Source: Cryobacterium breve (GTDB lineage Bacteria > Actinomycetota > Actinomycetes > Actinomycetales > Microbacteriaceae). Taken from it: a DNA stretch of 64,000 bases. The stretch is taken from the NCBI RefSeq assembly GCF_027594785.1, contig NZ_CP075584.1, positions 1,178,001-1,242,000 of the forward strand. Direction: 5' to 3'. The notes under the pieces are model-generated. The model worked only from the letters and a program-made list of their open reading frames with translations, was not told the DNA's origin and searched no databases. Below, piece after piece: positions 44,248 to 54,263 of this stretch (positions within the stretch are counted from its first letter, which is position 1; every line of letters starts with the position of its first letter). A program made the position numbers and the translations under genes.

Positions 44248-44284
44248 CGCGGCGGCCGATACGCGATCCGTACCGGCCGCCGCG
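44248..44284 (+). terminator. GC-rich stem-loop between fruA and ptsI
   Basis: Perfect arms CGCGGCGGCCG (44248-44258) and CGGCCGCCGCG (44274-44284) with a smaller TACG/CGTA pairing inside. Only TAATAT follows, not a true T-tract. It could weaken read-through from fruA or protect the 3' end of fruA mRNA. Confidence 0.55.
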
Positions 44285-44336
44285 TAATATCGTTACCGTG
44301 GGCAACCAATTCCCACGCAAGAATTGAGGTTAAACC

Positions 44337-46025
44337 GTGCAGCAGAAATTCTCCGGCGTGGGCGTCAGCCCCGGACGGATCATCGGATCGATTCGGCAGA
44401 TGCCCAAACCGGTCAGTGAACCCCCGGCCGGAGAAAGGTTGGCTGCGTCACTGTCAGCGGATGCCGCCACTGCCCTCCTCCGCACCGCGGCCAAGACCGT
44501 CCAGGGTGAACTGCAGAGCCGTGCAGCAGGAGCCTCGGGCGCGAGCAAGGCCGTTCTCGAAGCGACCGCGCTGATGGCCACAGACCCCATGCTGATCAAG
44601 GCCGCGGTCAAGCACATTAACACCGGAACATCCGCCGAACGCGCAATCTGGGAGTCCGGAGCCTCGGTCGCCGAGATGTTGATCAACCTCGGCGGTTACA
44701 TGGCGGAGCGGGCAACGGACGTCCTCGACGTACGCGCCCGGATCGTGGCCGAGCTCCGCGGAGTGCCCGCGCCGGGCATCCCCCTCGCCGACGAGCCCTA
44801 CATTCTCGTCGCCGAAGACCTCGCCCCCGCAGACACAGCGACCCTCGACCCCGAGAAGATCCTCGCCCTCGTCACGTCCGGTGGCGGGCCGCAGTCCCAC
44901 ACCGCGATCATCGCGCGTGCCCTCGGCCTCCCCGCCGTCGTCGCGGCGCCCGGTGTCGACACCATCGCCGAAGGCACCGAGATCTACGTCGACGGCGCCG
45001 CCGGCACCGTTTCCCTGGAGCCAGGCTCCGAGGAAACCGCCGCGGTCGAAGCATGGAAGACCGCCGCAGCGATCCTCGCCGTCTTCGACGGCAACGGCCG
45101 CACCGCGGACGGCCACCTCGTCCCCCTGCTCGCCAACGTCGGCGGGGCCAAGGACGCCGTCAAGGCCGCAGAGGCAGGCGCCCAGGGCGTCGGACTCCTC
45201 CGCACCGAGTTCTGCTTCCTCGAGCGCGAGACCGAGCCCACGATCGACGAACAGGTCATCGCCTACCGGGGCGTGTTCGACGCGTTCCCCGGCCAGAAGG
45301 TCGTCGTGCGCACCCTCGACGCCGGTGCTGACAAGCCGCTGCCGTTCCTGACCGACACGAGCGAGCCCAACCCTTCGCTCGGTGTTCGCGGCTACCGCAC
45401 CGACCTGACCACGCCGGGCGTGCTGGCCCGCCAGCTCACCGCGATCGCCCAGGCCGCCGAAGGTTCCCCCGCGATCGTCTGGGTGATGGCCCCGATGATC
45501 GCGACTCCCGAGGAAGCCGCCGAGTTCGCAGCGATGTGTGCGACCGCCGGACTCAAGATCCCCGGGGTCATGGTCGAGGTTCCCTCCGCCGCCCTTCTGG
45601 CGGACCGGATCCTCGGCGAGGTCGACTTCGTCAGCCTCGGCACGAATGACCTCACCCAGTACACGATGGCCGCCGACCGCCAGCTCGGCACCCTCGCCGC
45701 GCTGAACTCCCCGTGGCAGCCCGCCGTGCTGAAGCTGATCGGCCTGACCGTCGAAGGCTCCATCGCCGAGGGCAACAACAAGCCCGTCGGCGTCTGCGGC
45801 GAGGCAGCTGCCGATCCCGTGCTCGCGGTCGTCCTCGTCGGGCTCGGTGTCGCAACCCTCTCGATGACCTCCCGGTCACTCTCCGCGGTCGGAGCAGTGC
45901 TCAAGTCGGTCACCCTCGAAGACGCCAAGAAGCTCGCGGTACTCGCGGTTTCCGCGCCGAATCCGACAGAAGCCCGTAAGCGCGTGCGCGCCGGATTGCC
46001 CATACTTGAAGAGTTGGGTCTGTGA
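44337..46025 (+). CDS. ptsI: PTS enzyme I
   Basis: 562 aa, phosphoenolpyruvate:protein phosphotransferase. N-terminal FSGVGVSPGRIIGSI; phosphohistidine domain SGGGPQSHTAIIARALGLPA with the active-site His; C-terminal PEP-binding barrel with GVGLLRTEFCFLERE, VVVRTLDAGADKPLPFL, NPSLGVRGYR and DFVSLGTNDLTQYTMAADR; VGVCGEAA carries the catalytic Cys. GTG start 44337 after TTGAGGTT. It passes phosphate from PEP to HPr, encoded 90 bases downstream. Whether ptsI is transcribed with fruA or from its own promoter is open. Confidence 0.95.
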   Translation: MQQKFSGVGVSPGRIIGSIRQMPKPVSEPPAGERLAASLSADAATALLRTAAKTVQGELQSRAAGASGASKAVLEATALMATDPMLIKAAVKHINTGTSAERAIWESGASVAEMLINLGGYMAERATDVLDVRARIVAELRGVPAPGIPLADEPYILVAEDLAPADTATLDPEKILALVTSGGGPQSHTAIIARALGLPAVVAAPGVDTIAEGTEIYVDGAAGTVSLEPGSEETAAVEAWKTAAAILAVFDGNGRTADGHLVPLLANVGGAKDAVKAAEAGAQGVGLLRTEFCFLERETEPTIDEQVIAYRGVFDAFPGQKVVVRTLDAGADKPLPFLTDTSEPNPSLGVRGYRTDLTTPGVLARQLTAIAQAAEGSPAIVWVMAPMIATPEEAAEFAAMCATAGLKIPGVMVEVPSAALLADRILGEVDFVSLGTNDLTQYTMAADRQLGTLAALNSPWQPAVLKLIGLTVEGSIAEGNNKPVGVCGEAAADPVLAVVLVGLGVATLSMTSRSLSAVGAVLKSVTLEDAKKLAVLAVSAPNPTEARKRVRAGLPILEELGL

Positions 46026-46115
46026 CCGCACTCGCGTAGCAACACCCCGCACCACTCCAGTCAGCCCGCAGTATCGTCGAGCACGACCGTCGCCGAGTAT
46101 CAATCAGGAGGAACT

Positions 46116-46394
46116 ATGTCCGAACGCACAGCCACCATTGCCAGCCGAGTCGGCCTGCATGCCCGCCCCGCGTCCATTTTTGCGGCCGCCGTCGGCGAGC
46201 TGCCGATCGAGGTCACCATCGCGATGGAAGGCGAGCCTGCTGAAGACGCCATGGACGCCTCGAGCATCCTGAGCCTGATGAGCCTCGGCGCGGCCAACGG
46301 CGACGTCGTCGTGCTGCGTGCGGAAGGCGAAGGCGCCGACGAGGCGCTCGAAGCCCTCGTGAAGATCCTCGAAACGGATCTCGACGCCGAGTAA
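46116..46394 (+). CDS. ptsH: HPr phosphocarrier
   Basis: 92 aa. Active-site His in SRVGLHARPASIFAAA; the regulatory serine region reads DASSILSLMSLGAANGD. The Ser46 motif is present, as in HPr proteins that can be phosphorylated by HPr kinase in Firmicutes, but Actinobacteria generally lack that kinase, so its use here is doubtful. ATG 46116 has AGGAGG 5 bases upstream. A strong terminator follows. Confidence 0.95.
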   Translation: MSERTATIASRVGLHARPASIFAAAVGELPIEVTIAMEGEPAEDAMDASSILSLMSLGAANGDVVVLRAEGEGADEALEALVKILETDLDAE

Positions 46395-46414
46395 TACTCC
46401 ACCGACAGGACAAG

Positions 46415-46448
46415 GAAGCACCCTCGGTCGCCGAGGGTGCTTCTTTTT
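46415..46448 (+). terminator. Rho-independent terminator after ptsH
   Basis: Perfect 13-bp stem GAAGCACCCTCGG (46415-46427) and CCGAGGGTGCTTC (46431-46443), loop TCG, then TTTTT at 46444-46448. It ends the fructose PTS region. Confidence 0.92.
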
Positions 46449-46532
46449 GGTGCCCGTCGGTTGGTGCCCGTCGGTTGGTGCCCGTCGGTTTGTGCCCGTC
46501 GGTTTGTGCCCGTCGGTTGGTGCCCGTCGTTC
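46449..46532. repeat. Six tandem 14-bp repeats
   Basis: Unit GGTGCCCGTCGGTT. Copies start at 46449, 46463, 46477, 46491, 46505 and 46519; copies 4 and 5 begin TG, and the sixth ends GTTC. They fill the space between the ptsH terminator and the stop of the convergent helicase gene. There is no spacer, so it is not a CRISPR. Function unknown. Confidence 0.93.
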
Positions 46533-46534
46533 GT

Positions 46535-49500
46535 CTACACGTCTACGAGGGTGATGAAGGCGCTCAGTTGGGTGAGCGCCTCGACGCTGCGGGGCAGCGA
46601 GTCCGTGAGCGCTGGCGAGTAGACAAGCCACGCCGCCCACTGGGCGCGCGAGATGGCGACATTGAGCCGGTTCGCGAGCAGCAGGAAATCGAGGCCGCGC
46701 GGCGCCTCCTCCGCAGAGGACGCCGCGAGCGAGACGATCGCGACCGCAGCCTCCCTGCCCTGGAATTTGTCGACCGTGCCGACCGGCACCGCAGAGTAGC
46801 CGGCCGCCCGGAGACGTTCCCGGATCAGGGCGACCTGGGTGTTGTATGGAGCGACCACGATCACGTCCGTCTCGCCGAGCGGGGCGGTTCGCCCGGCGGA
46901 TGTCCACGGCCGGCCGATGGCGTCCCGCACGAGCCCGACGACGACATCCGCTTCTTCGATCGACGAGGTCGCGTTGTCGGCGTGGCGCACCGGAACGGGA
47001 TGCAGCCCGGGTTCCAGCCCGGCGAGAGCCCGGTCGGAGGGGTGCGAACGGAGTTTGCCCTCGTAGGAGAGCGTCGAGACGGGCGCACAGACGGCCGGGT
47101 GCATCCGCCAGCTCGTGGAGAGGAAGTATCCGAGGTCGGCGGGCAGCACCCGGTGCCCGTCCGTGAGCCAGCCGAGCGCGGAGAGGTCCACGGGTTCGGG
47201 GTGCGTGCCCTGGCTCACCTGCGGCAGCTGTTGCGGGTCGCCGAGGAGCAGCAGTCGCTCTGCGGAAACGGCCGCGGCGATCGTGCTCGCGAGGGAGTAC
47301 TGGCCGGCCTCGTCGATCACGAGCAGGTCGAGCGAGCCTCGCGGGATCCGCTCGACGTTGCTGAAGTCCCACGCTGTCCCGCCGAGCACCCAGCCGCCCG
47401 GCCGGCCGGTGAACGCGGCGAGGCCCTTCGCATCGAGGGCGAGCCAGGGAGTAGCGGTGCGTTCCTCGCCGGTCTTGGGCTTCTTGCCGACCCGGTCCTG
47501 ACCGAGCCCGACGTCGGCACCGGCCTCGACCACTGCGCGCAGCATGTTCTCGACCGCCGCGTGCGACTGCGCGACGACGCCGATCCGCCAGCCGTGGCGG
47601 ACGACGAGGTCGGCGATCACCCGCGAGCCGACGAAGGTCTTCCCGGTTCCTGGCGGGCCCTGGACGGCGAGGTACGAGTGGTCGAGGGCCAGCACGGCGT
47701 CACGGATGGCGGCCCGGGTGTCCCCTGCGGTGACGAGAGGCAGGGTATCGCCGGCTCGGAGTCGGGGCGGCACCCGTCGCAGGATGTCGAACGCGGCATC
47801 CGCGAGCGGGAGCGGCCACGCGGACAGCACGGCCCTGCCCCACTGGGAGATGGCGCCGACCTGGCTGCCGGGCGGCGGAGGGGTTCCCGGAGTGAGGGCG
47901 ACCGGGAGGGCGTCGTGGTGGGGCGCGTCGCGTTCGAGGATCTCCTCGACGAAGAGCACACCGTCGTCTGCGACACCGTCTTCAGCGGCACCGCCGAAAC
48001 CCCCGTCGGCGCCCACCTGCACGATGGTCGCCTTGTTGTGGGCGGTGCGGGCGCCCGGCTCGTCGCTCCGTCGAATCGGCGGATACGGCGGGTCGTACAC
48101 GAGGAACGGCTGTTGCCCGGCCTTGATCGAGCTTCCCGGCGCCGGGGTGCCCTCGAGCCGGAGCAGGCGTCGGTCGAGGACCTGCCTGCCCTCGCGGTGC
48201 CAGCCGATCTCGACACTGGCGCGCACGACAGAGAAGACGTCCATGGTGTCCGACCAGTCCTCGAGGGGCGAGGAGAGCCGGGAGAAGTGGTCCCACCAGA
48301 ACGATTTCTGCTCACGGCGGTGGTAGTCGATCGCCGCGGCAGCGAGGGCGAGGGCGGTCTCGTCGCGCGTGCGGCCGGACGGCGGCACCTGTTCGAGCAG
48401 GGCGGTCAGTTCGAGGTAGACCGGGTCGGGTTCCCGTTCGGGGACCGCGATCGAGAGCTCGCCGGCATCACCCCGGAAGCCGAGGCGTCCGGCCGCACCG
48501 TCGCCGAACGCGCCGTCGTCCGCGGAGCGGTCGAGTAGCCAGTCCCGCAACCGCCTCGTCGAACGGCAGTCGTAGGCGTTGTACCGCGCGATGTCCTCGA
48601 GGACGGCCGCAGCGGCGTCCGCCTGGCCGGCGGCGAGGAGCTCGCCCGCGTGCGCGTACTCGGCGATCGAGTCCGCGGCGTTGTCGACGCCTTCCCTGGC
48701 CTCCTCCCCCATGTACAGCGGCTCGAGCTTTTTGAGCGAGTAGCTGCGGCTGCCGACCCGGAGGCCCTGCCGCACGATCGGGTACAGGTCGACGAGCACG
48801 TGGTTGCGGAGCAGGTCGTCGACGGCGTCCTCCCCGACACCGTGCCGGGCGGCGAGACTGAGCAGGTGGGTGCGCTCGTAGGGGGCGTAATGGTAGATGT
48901 GCAGGTCGGGGTGCCGTTCCCGTCGTTCCTGCACGTAGGCGAGGAAGGCGATGAGGGCCTGGCGTTCCTCGGCGTGACTGTGCGCCCAGAAGGCGCGGAA
49001 GGTGTCGTCGGGTTCCACGAGGCCGAACAGGTAGTCGAGGCCCCACACCACGGTGCCGGCCGAGGCGTCGTCCGCACCCTCCTGGTAGAGGGGGTCACCC
49101 TCGAAGTCGAAGAAGATGTCCCCCGCGCTCGGCCGTGGAAGTGCGGCGAGCGCCGGCGGGTTGGTCACCTGCCAGGCGAGCGGTCGGCCGGGGTGCGGGT
49201 CGAGTTGCAGCCGGGCCTGTGCGCGCAGGGTCGAGAGTGTCGAATCGGTGATGCCGACCACGGGCCCCGTCGACGCGGCGAGCTCCTCGATCGTCCTGAT
49301 GCCCGCGGCGCGCAGGCGGGCACGCTGCGAGAGGCGCAGTTGGGCGACCAGGAGCACGTCCCCATGCAGTTGCACCTGTTCCTCACAGACCGCGCAGCGG
49401 CCGCAGGCGACGTACCGGGGGTCGCCCCAGGGGGTCGGCGCGGTGTCTGCGAGGCGTTCGTCGATCAGGCCCTCGAGTCGGGCCCGCCTGGCCCGGTACA

Positions 49501-50090
49501 CCGGCAGGATGTCGGACAGCCGGTGCGAACTGGTGCGCCCGTCGCCGAGCAAGAGGTGAACCCGCTCGCCGGTGCGGATGCCGAGGCGTTCCAACTGGTC
49601 GCTGTACGCCGCAAGTTGCAGCAGCGCGGTGACCTTGGCCGATCGGGCCAGTTTCGTGTCGTAGACCTCATAGCTCGGGCTCACCGGGGCTCCTCCTGCC
49701 GCATCATTCGGCTCCGGCGAGCGGATGATGAAGTCCGCGTACCCGAGGAAGCGCCCGTCGAAGAAGGCGGCCTGGAACACGACGCCGGCGCCGGCGCGGA
49801 GGGCCTCGGCGCTCAGCCGGGCGGCTTCGAGGATCGCAGCGCGCTCGGCGCGGGCGGGACGCTCGATCTCGACGACGGGCCCGGACGAACGGAGCCGGTT
49901 CAGCATCCGCAGGCTCATGGGCGTCGCCGAGTACCGCCGTGCGAGCGAGCATGGCGTCAACGGGGTCCGGTACCGGGTCGATCCGCCCGAGGCGGGCATC
50001 CAGCCGGCGCAGCGCGGCCCATTCGCAGACCGCGGCCGCGCTCAGGTCGCTCGCCGAGTACACGACGGTGACAGGGTCAAGCAGGAACAC
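46535..50090 (-). CDS. TM0106-type RecB-like nuclease fused to SF1 helicase (one frame break)
   Basis: 1184 aa after correction. The N-terminal nuclease half starts MFLLDPVTVVYSASDLSAAA. It has the RecB-type YEVYDTKLARSAKVTALLQL region, a Cys group (VACGRCAVCEE) and an RNase H-like FFDFEGDPLY. The C-terminal half is a DNA2/UPF1-type helicase: Walker A VQGPPGTGKTFVGS, Walker B LVIDEAGQYSLAS, GDPQQLPQV, VVAPYNTQVALIRERL, TVDKFQGREAAVAIVSL, NVAISRAQ. It is likely a DNA repair or defence nuclease-helicase. The frame breaks at 49911-49917 (CAGGCTC for CAGCTC), joining GDAHE to LRMLNRLRSSG; without correction the true start is missed. Confidence 0.85.
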
Positions 50091-50308
50091 GACGGCCTCC
50101 CGAAAGGATCTGACCCGAGGCTAACCGAAGCCACCGACATGCGGCTGCTGTGAGCCGGCTGTGGAATCCCCCACAGCGCGGAGCGGCCCATTAGCCTCGA
50201 CCCAACGGCAGTGCTGACGTGGCCGGGCTCACCTCACGGGGAGGCTCCGGAGGGTTTCCTCGACGTCGGACTCCGTGACCTCACCGACGAATTCGAAAAG
50301 GACACACC

Positions 50309-50584
50309 GTGAGCGAAACCACCAGCACGAGCCCGAGCGACGACACCACCGGTACGGCGACGGGCCCCGACGGCCACATCATCCAGGACTGGACCGACCT
50401 CGGGAAGGAGATGTGGTCGTACCTGACCGGCAAGAGCGCCGTGATCAACTACACCTTCATCGACATGGCCGTCGAAGTCCCGCGGGACATCGGACCGGAC
50501 GCCCCGCGGGCGACGTGGAAGCTGAACGGCACCCTCCGCGTCACGACCAGCGAAGGTCCTGCCGTCGAGTCCATCGCCAACTGA
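50309..50584 (+). CDS. Small protein of unknown function upstream of an FHA gene
   Basis: 91 aa, start GTG 50309. The first 20 residues are Ser/Thr/Asp-rich (SETTSTSPSDDTTGTATGPD), then HIIQDWTDLGKEMWSYLTGK and VINYTFIDMAVEVPRDIGPD, probably a beta-rich fold. I do not recognise the family. It sits 2 bases before the FHA gene, so the pair is an operon. No signal peptide or membrane helix. It may be a partner or substrate of the FHA protein. Confidence 0.68.
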   Translation: MSETTSTSPSDDTTGTATGPDGHIIQDWTDLGKEMWSYLTGKSAVINYTFIDMAVEVPRDIGPDAPRATWKLNGTLRVTTSEGPAVESIAN

Positions 50585-50586
50585 CC

Positions 50587-51516
50587 ATGGCAACGACCAC
50601 CCGCCTGGACATCGATCTCGCCTTCTCCCTTGCCGAGCCGAACGGTCAGCAGGGCGGCGAGCGGATGCAGGGAACGATCACTGCAGCGGGAACCGACGTC
50701 GAGATCTTCGCGAGCCGGCCGGAGCTCTTCCTGCAGACGAGGACGATCACTCTCAAGGAGGTCCGCACCCTCGCGGCCGACCTGGCCGAACGGGGGCTCT
50801 CGGTCTCGCTGAGCGGTCCGAACGGGCTGGTCGTCCGGCTCGGTGCGATCCCGGCCCAGCGGCTGCAGCGCCTCCTGACCGGGTCCGCGCATGTCGCTCT
50901 CGGTACGCGGGCGGCGCTGGCGCCGCTGCTGCGCCGTCGCAGGCGTGCCAGCGGGGCGGAAGCCGCACCGGTCGTGACCCTGCCGCCCTCCACCCTCTTT
51001 CCCCTGGTGCCGACGCTCGACCGCCGCATCCGGCGAACGGTGACGACCACGCACTACACCCGCGGATCCGGACGACCCCGGCTGATCTTCGTCGTCGGGT
51101 CGGAGAACTGGGACGGCAGGCCGCCCCGCCAGTTCGACCTCATGCCGGAGACCACGACGATCGGATCGAGTCCGGACGCCGATCTGAGGCTCGACGGTCT
51201 CTCCCCCATCCACGCCGAGATCCGGCATGACCAGAACGACGAGTACGTGCTGTTTCTCCTCGGGCCCGTCGCTCCGGGAACGGAGTCCCAGGGCATCGAC
51301 GGGAGTCGTTCGGCGGAGGGCGGACGGATCCTCCGCACCGGAGCGCGCATCGAACTCGGGCCATGGCGGATGGCGTTCTTCCGCGAGGAATTCGCCGATC
51401 ACGGTCGTCCGTACGGCGGCAGGGTGGGCGGGGAACTGGCGTACCAGAAGCCGCAGCCCGCTCGCCGGACCACGGCGACGCCGCGGCCGGCCGCACCAGG
51501 GCGGCCGGCCTCCTAG
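50587..51516 (+). CDS. FHA-domain protein (orphan pair)
   Basis: 309 aa. Residues about 1-120 form a domain with RLDIDLAFSLAEPNGQQG and EIFASRPELFLQTRTITLKE that I cannot name. An Arg-rich basic stretch (LRRRRRASG) and a linker lead into an FHA-like domain, with QFDLMPETTTIGSSPDADLR, LDGLSPIHAEIRHDQNDEYV and GGRILRTGARIELGPWRMAF. The usual SRNGT threonine/asparagine loop is poorly kept. It partners the small gene upstream and is separate from the kinase cluster at 0-3.5 kb. Phosphothreonine binding is inferred. Confidence 0.75.
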   Translation: MATTTRLDIDLAFSLAEPNGQQGGERMQGTITAAGTDVEIFASRPELFLQTRTITLKEVRTLAADLAERGLSVSLSGPNGLVVRLGAIPAQRLQRLLTGSAHVALGTRAALAPLLRRRRRASGAEAAPVVTLPPSTLFPLVPTLDRRIRRTVTTTHYTRGSGRPRLIFVVGSENWDGRPPRQFDLMPETTTIGSSPDADLRLDGLSPIHAEIRHDQNDEYVLFLLGPVAPGTESQGIDGSRSAEGGRILRTGARIELGPWRMAFFREEFADHGRPYGGRVGGELAYQKPQPARRTTATPRPAAPGRPAS

Positions 51517-51564
51517 CCGCGCAGACCCGGCGTTCAGCCGGCCGCTGTCCCGGCGTCCTCGTCG

Positions 51565-53253
51565 TCAGACCGGCTTGTCCGCCGGGGTGACGGCGGCGGA
51601 TGCCTGGGCGCCGGCATCCGCCTCGGGCTCACGTCCGTCGCGGTGCGGCGCGGTTCCGGAGAGCCGCAGGGTCGCGAGCAGCCCGATGACGAGGAAGCCG
51701 GCCGCCGCAAACGCGGAGTACCGGGTGCCCTCGCTGAAGGCGTCGCGCGCGGCCGCGGCCACGGCAGGGCTCTGGGCTTCGAGGGCGGGGATCGCCGCAC
51801 CGGCGCTGTCGACGACAGCGTCGACGACCTGGGTGCGCGCAGACTCTGGCAACCCGGGCACGTCCGCGAGCTTCGCGTCCAGCGAGGAGCCGACCGAGGT
51901 GAACAGCACGGTGCCGAGCACCGCGATGCCGAGCGCGGAGCCGATCTGCCGCGCGGTCGAGGAGGTGCCTGAGCCCTGGCCGCTCTTCTCGACCGGCACG
52001 TCCTTGAGCACGACCCCGGTCAACTGGGCGGTCGCGAGGCCGACGCCCATTCCGTACACGAACAGGAACGGCACGATCGACAACCAGCTCGCGTCCGCGG
52101 TGATCACGAGGCCGAGGCCGGCGACGCCGACGATCTCCAGGACGATTCCGACCCGGACGATCATTTCCGGGGACACCCGGTTGCCGTACGCGCCCGCGAA
52201 ACCACTCGCAACGAAGGAACCGATCGCGAGCGCGAGCAGCACGAACCCGGTCTGCAGGGCGTCATAGCCCAGCACGTTCTGCAACCAGAGCGGCAGGGAC
52301 AGGATGATGCCGAACTCGCCGAGCGACACGATCAGGGCCGCGATGTTCCCGTTGCGGAAGGAAGCGATCCGGAACAGTGAGAACGCGAGCAGGGTGGTCT
52401 TTCCGGCGCGCTGGCGGGAGAGACCCCAGAGGATGAAGGCCGTGCCGGCGAGGAGGGTGATCGCGAAGGCGATCGGGATCGGTGAAATCGAATACGGCCA
52501 GGTGAAGCCGCCGATCACCATCGGCTTGTTGGTGAGCCACCAGCCGTAACTGCGGCCCTCGATGAGCCCGAAGACGAGGGTCGCGCTGGTGATCACCGAG
52601 AGCACTGCGCCGACGACGTCGACCCGGCGAGGTTCACCGGCGTCCTTCGACTCGGAGACGAAGACGAGCACGCCGATGACGATGATCACGCCGAGGGGAA
52701 CGTTGATGCCGAAGGCCCATCGCCAGGAGAAGTACGTGGTCAACCAGCCGCCGAGCAACGGCCCGACCGCGACCATGCCGCCGATCGTGGAGCCCCAGAT
52801 AGCGAAGGCGATGCCGCGGTCCCGCCCGCGGAAGTTCGCGTTGATCAGCGACAGCGTGGTCGGAAGCACCATGGCGCCGCCGATGCCCTGGATCAGGCGG
52901 GCTCCGATCAGCAGGTCGCCCGATTGGGCCGCCGAGGCGAGAACGGATGCGGCGGCGAAGATCACGACGCCGAGGAGCAGGATCCGACGCCGGCCGTACC
53001 GGTCCGCCAGCGTGCCGAAGACGAGCAGGAGGGCGGCGAAGACGAGGGTGTAGCTTTCCTGGACCCACTGCACCTGGGTCGAGGTGATCGCGAGGTCCCG
53101 CACGATCGAGGGGATCGCGACGTTGATGATCGTCGAGTCGACGATGATGAGGGCGACGGCGACGCTGATGAAGACGAGGCCGGCCCAGCGGCGGCGCGGA
53201 GACTCGGTGCGGGCGGCGGGTGACGTGGAGGTGGCTGGGTGCTGGTCGGTCAT
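51565..53253 (-). CDS. MFS transporter, DHA2 (14-TM) family
   Basis: 562 aa with about 14 membrane helices. N-terminal VALIIVDSTIINVAIPSIVR, LVFGTLADRYGRRRILLLGV, GIGGAMVLPTTLSLINA are typical of drug/proton antiporters. A long loop with SESKDAGEPRRVDVVGA and a C-terminal soluble tail are present. The EmrB/QacA branch exports drugs or metabolites; no specific substrate can be named. ATG 53253 overlaps the stop of the TspO-like gene (ATGA), so they are one operon. No TetR/MarR regulator is visible beside it. Confidence 0.9.
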   Translation of the reverse strand: MTDQHPATSTSPAARTESPRRRWAGLVFISVAVALIIVDSTIINVAIPSIVRDLAITSTQVQWVQESYTLVFAALLLVFGTLADRYGRRRILLLGVVIFAAASVLASAAQSGDLLIGARLIQGIGGAMVLPTTLSLINANFRGRDRGIAFAIWGSTIGGMVAVGPLLGGWLTTYFSWRWAFGINVPLGVIIVIGVLVFVSESKDAGEPRRVDVVGAVLSVITSATLVFGLIEGRSYGWWLTNKPMVIGGFTWPYSISPIPIAFAITLLAGTAFILWGLSRQRAGKTTLLAFSLFRIASFRNGNIAALIVSLGEFGIILSLPLWLQNVLGYDALQTGFVLLALAIGSFVASGFAGAYGNRVSPEMIVRVGIVLEIVGVAGLGLVITADASWLSIVPFLFVYGMGVGLATAQLTGVVLKDVPVEKSGQGSGTSSTARQIGSALGIAVLGTVLFTSVGSSLDAKLADVPGLPESARTQVVDAVVDSAGAAIPALEAQSPAVAAAARDAFSEGTRYSAFAAAGFLVIGLLATLRLSGTAPHRDGREPEADAGAQASAAVTPADKPV

Positions 53254-54062
53254 GCGACTACCGTTCGGGTCGGTGGGGATACGGGGAGTTCGGCCATGCG
53301 CAGGCGCGCACCGACGGTGACGGCGATCACAAGCACCACGGCGGCGAGTGCCGCGACACCCGCGGGCATGGAGAGCGGGGCGCCGCCCAGTCGCGCGACG
53401 GCGAGCCAGCCGAGTCCCCAGGCGAGGGAGGCAGCCGGGGCGAGCCGGCCGTGACCGTCGATCGCGAGCAACCCACCGACAACCGCGGCGACCGCGATGA
53501 CGGCGACCGCCCACAGGTCGGGGTCGAGCCCGAAGCCCGTGAAACCGGCGGCGACGAGCACGGCGGTCACGTTCGCAGCGGTCGCGACACAGACCCAGCC
53601 GAGGTAGAGGCCCATGGTCCCGTCGACGAGGATCGTTTCGACGATGTTCTTCGGGCGTGAGGCCAGGGTGAGCCGGAAGGTCCAGACGAGCACCGCGAGC
53701 AGAGCCACGATGACGGGAACGCTGAGCCAGAGCTGGTCGAACTGGATGCTCAGAATCCACGCTGCGTTCAGGATCAGCGAGGCGAGGATCGGGTATCCGA
53801 GCAGACGTTGCCGGGGATCGCTCCGCTGCGCCGGCAGGCACTGCCAGATGGCGTATCCGACCAGGCCGAGGTAGATCGGCGTCCAGATCGCGAACGCGGG
53901 CACCGCAGGCGCGATCAGGGTCGCGTCGGCCGCAAGCGCGCCGCCGGCGGCATCCTGGATGGGCGTGCCGCCCGCTGCGCCCGACCCGATGAAGGATCCG
54001 ACGAGGGCGACGATCGCGCCGATCACGACGAGGACCTGCCGCCGGAGATCTCGAGAATTCAT
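53250..54062 (-). CDS. TspO/MBR-like membrane protein
   Basis: 270 aa, longer than the usual 160-aa TspO, with about eight hydrophobic segments: QVLVVIGAIVALVGSFIGSG, LIAPAVPAFAIWTPIYLGLV, GYPILASLILNAAWILSIQF, DGTMGLYLGWVCVATAANVT. The AIWTPIYLGLVGYAIWQ block and the GWVCVATAANVT helix are the tryptophan-rich features of the family. Possible tetrapyrrole or lipid role. Its 3' end overlaps the MFS start. Upstream AGGAGA 6 bases before ATG 54062. Extra C-terminal helices (about 190-260) are not part of the classic fold. Confidence 0.65.
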   Translation of the reverse strand: MNSRDLRRQVLVVIGAIVALVGSFIGSGAAGGTPIQDAAGGALAADATLIAPAVPAFAIWTPIYLGLVGYAIWQCLPAQRSDPRQRLLGYPILASLILNAAWILSIQFDQLWLSVPVIVALLAVLVWTFRLTLASRPKNIVETILVDGTMGLYLGWVCVATAANVTAVLVAAGFTGFGLDPDLWAVAVIAVAAVVGGLLAIDGHGRLAPAASLAWGLGWLAVARLGGAPLSMPAGVAALAAVVLVIAVTVGARLRMAELPVSPPTRTVVA

Positions 54063-54263
54063 CTCACTCTCCTAGATATAAGTCAACTGAACAAGATGAC
54101 GTTAGCACCAGGGAGCGCGAAAGGACAGTGCGCGTGGGAACCGCTGACTCCTGGCCGGTTTCTCACGACCAGCCGGAGCTCGCCCAGCGGAGCCTCGACG
54201 GGCCCCTGGACCAGTATCGTGCGCGATCGAGAGTACGCCCCGCGGAACGCGACGTACCCCGGA

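Noticed and set aside
46449-46532. CRISPR array
   Set aside because: The 14-bp units are directly adjacent with no spacers, and no cas genes are present.
9835-49917. Programmed ribosomal frameshifting at GAGCCTG
   Set aside because: The same site appears in 15 unrelated genes, with no slippery heptamer or stimulatory structure, and removal of one base always suffices. A sequence error fits better.
49704-50090. Separate small gene upstream of the helicase
   Set aside because: Its first 57 residues join the helicase frame once the extra base at 49911-49917 is removed, and they form the usual start of TM0106-type proteins.
54063-54263. A gene in the interval between TspO-like and LCP genes
   Set aside because: The short plus-strand frame starting near 54128 has no ribosome site, no domain and atypical composition; the interval is probably regulatory or empty.
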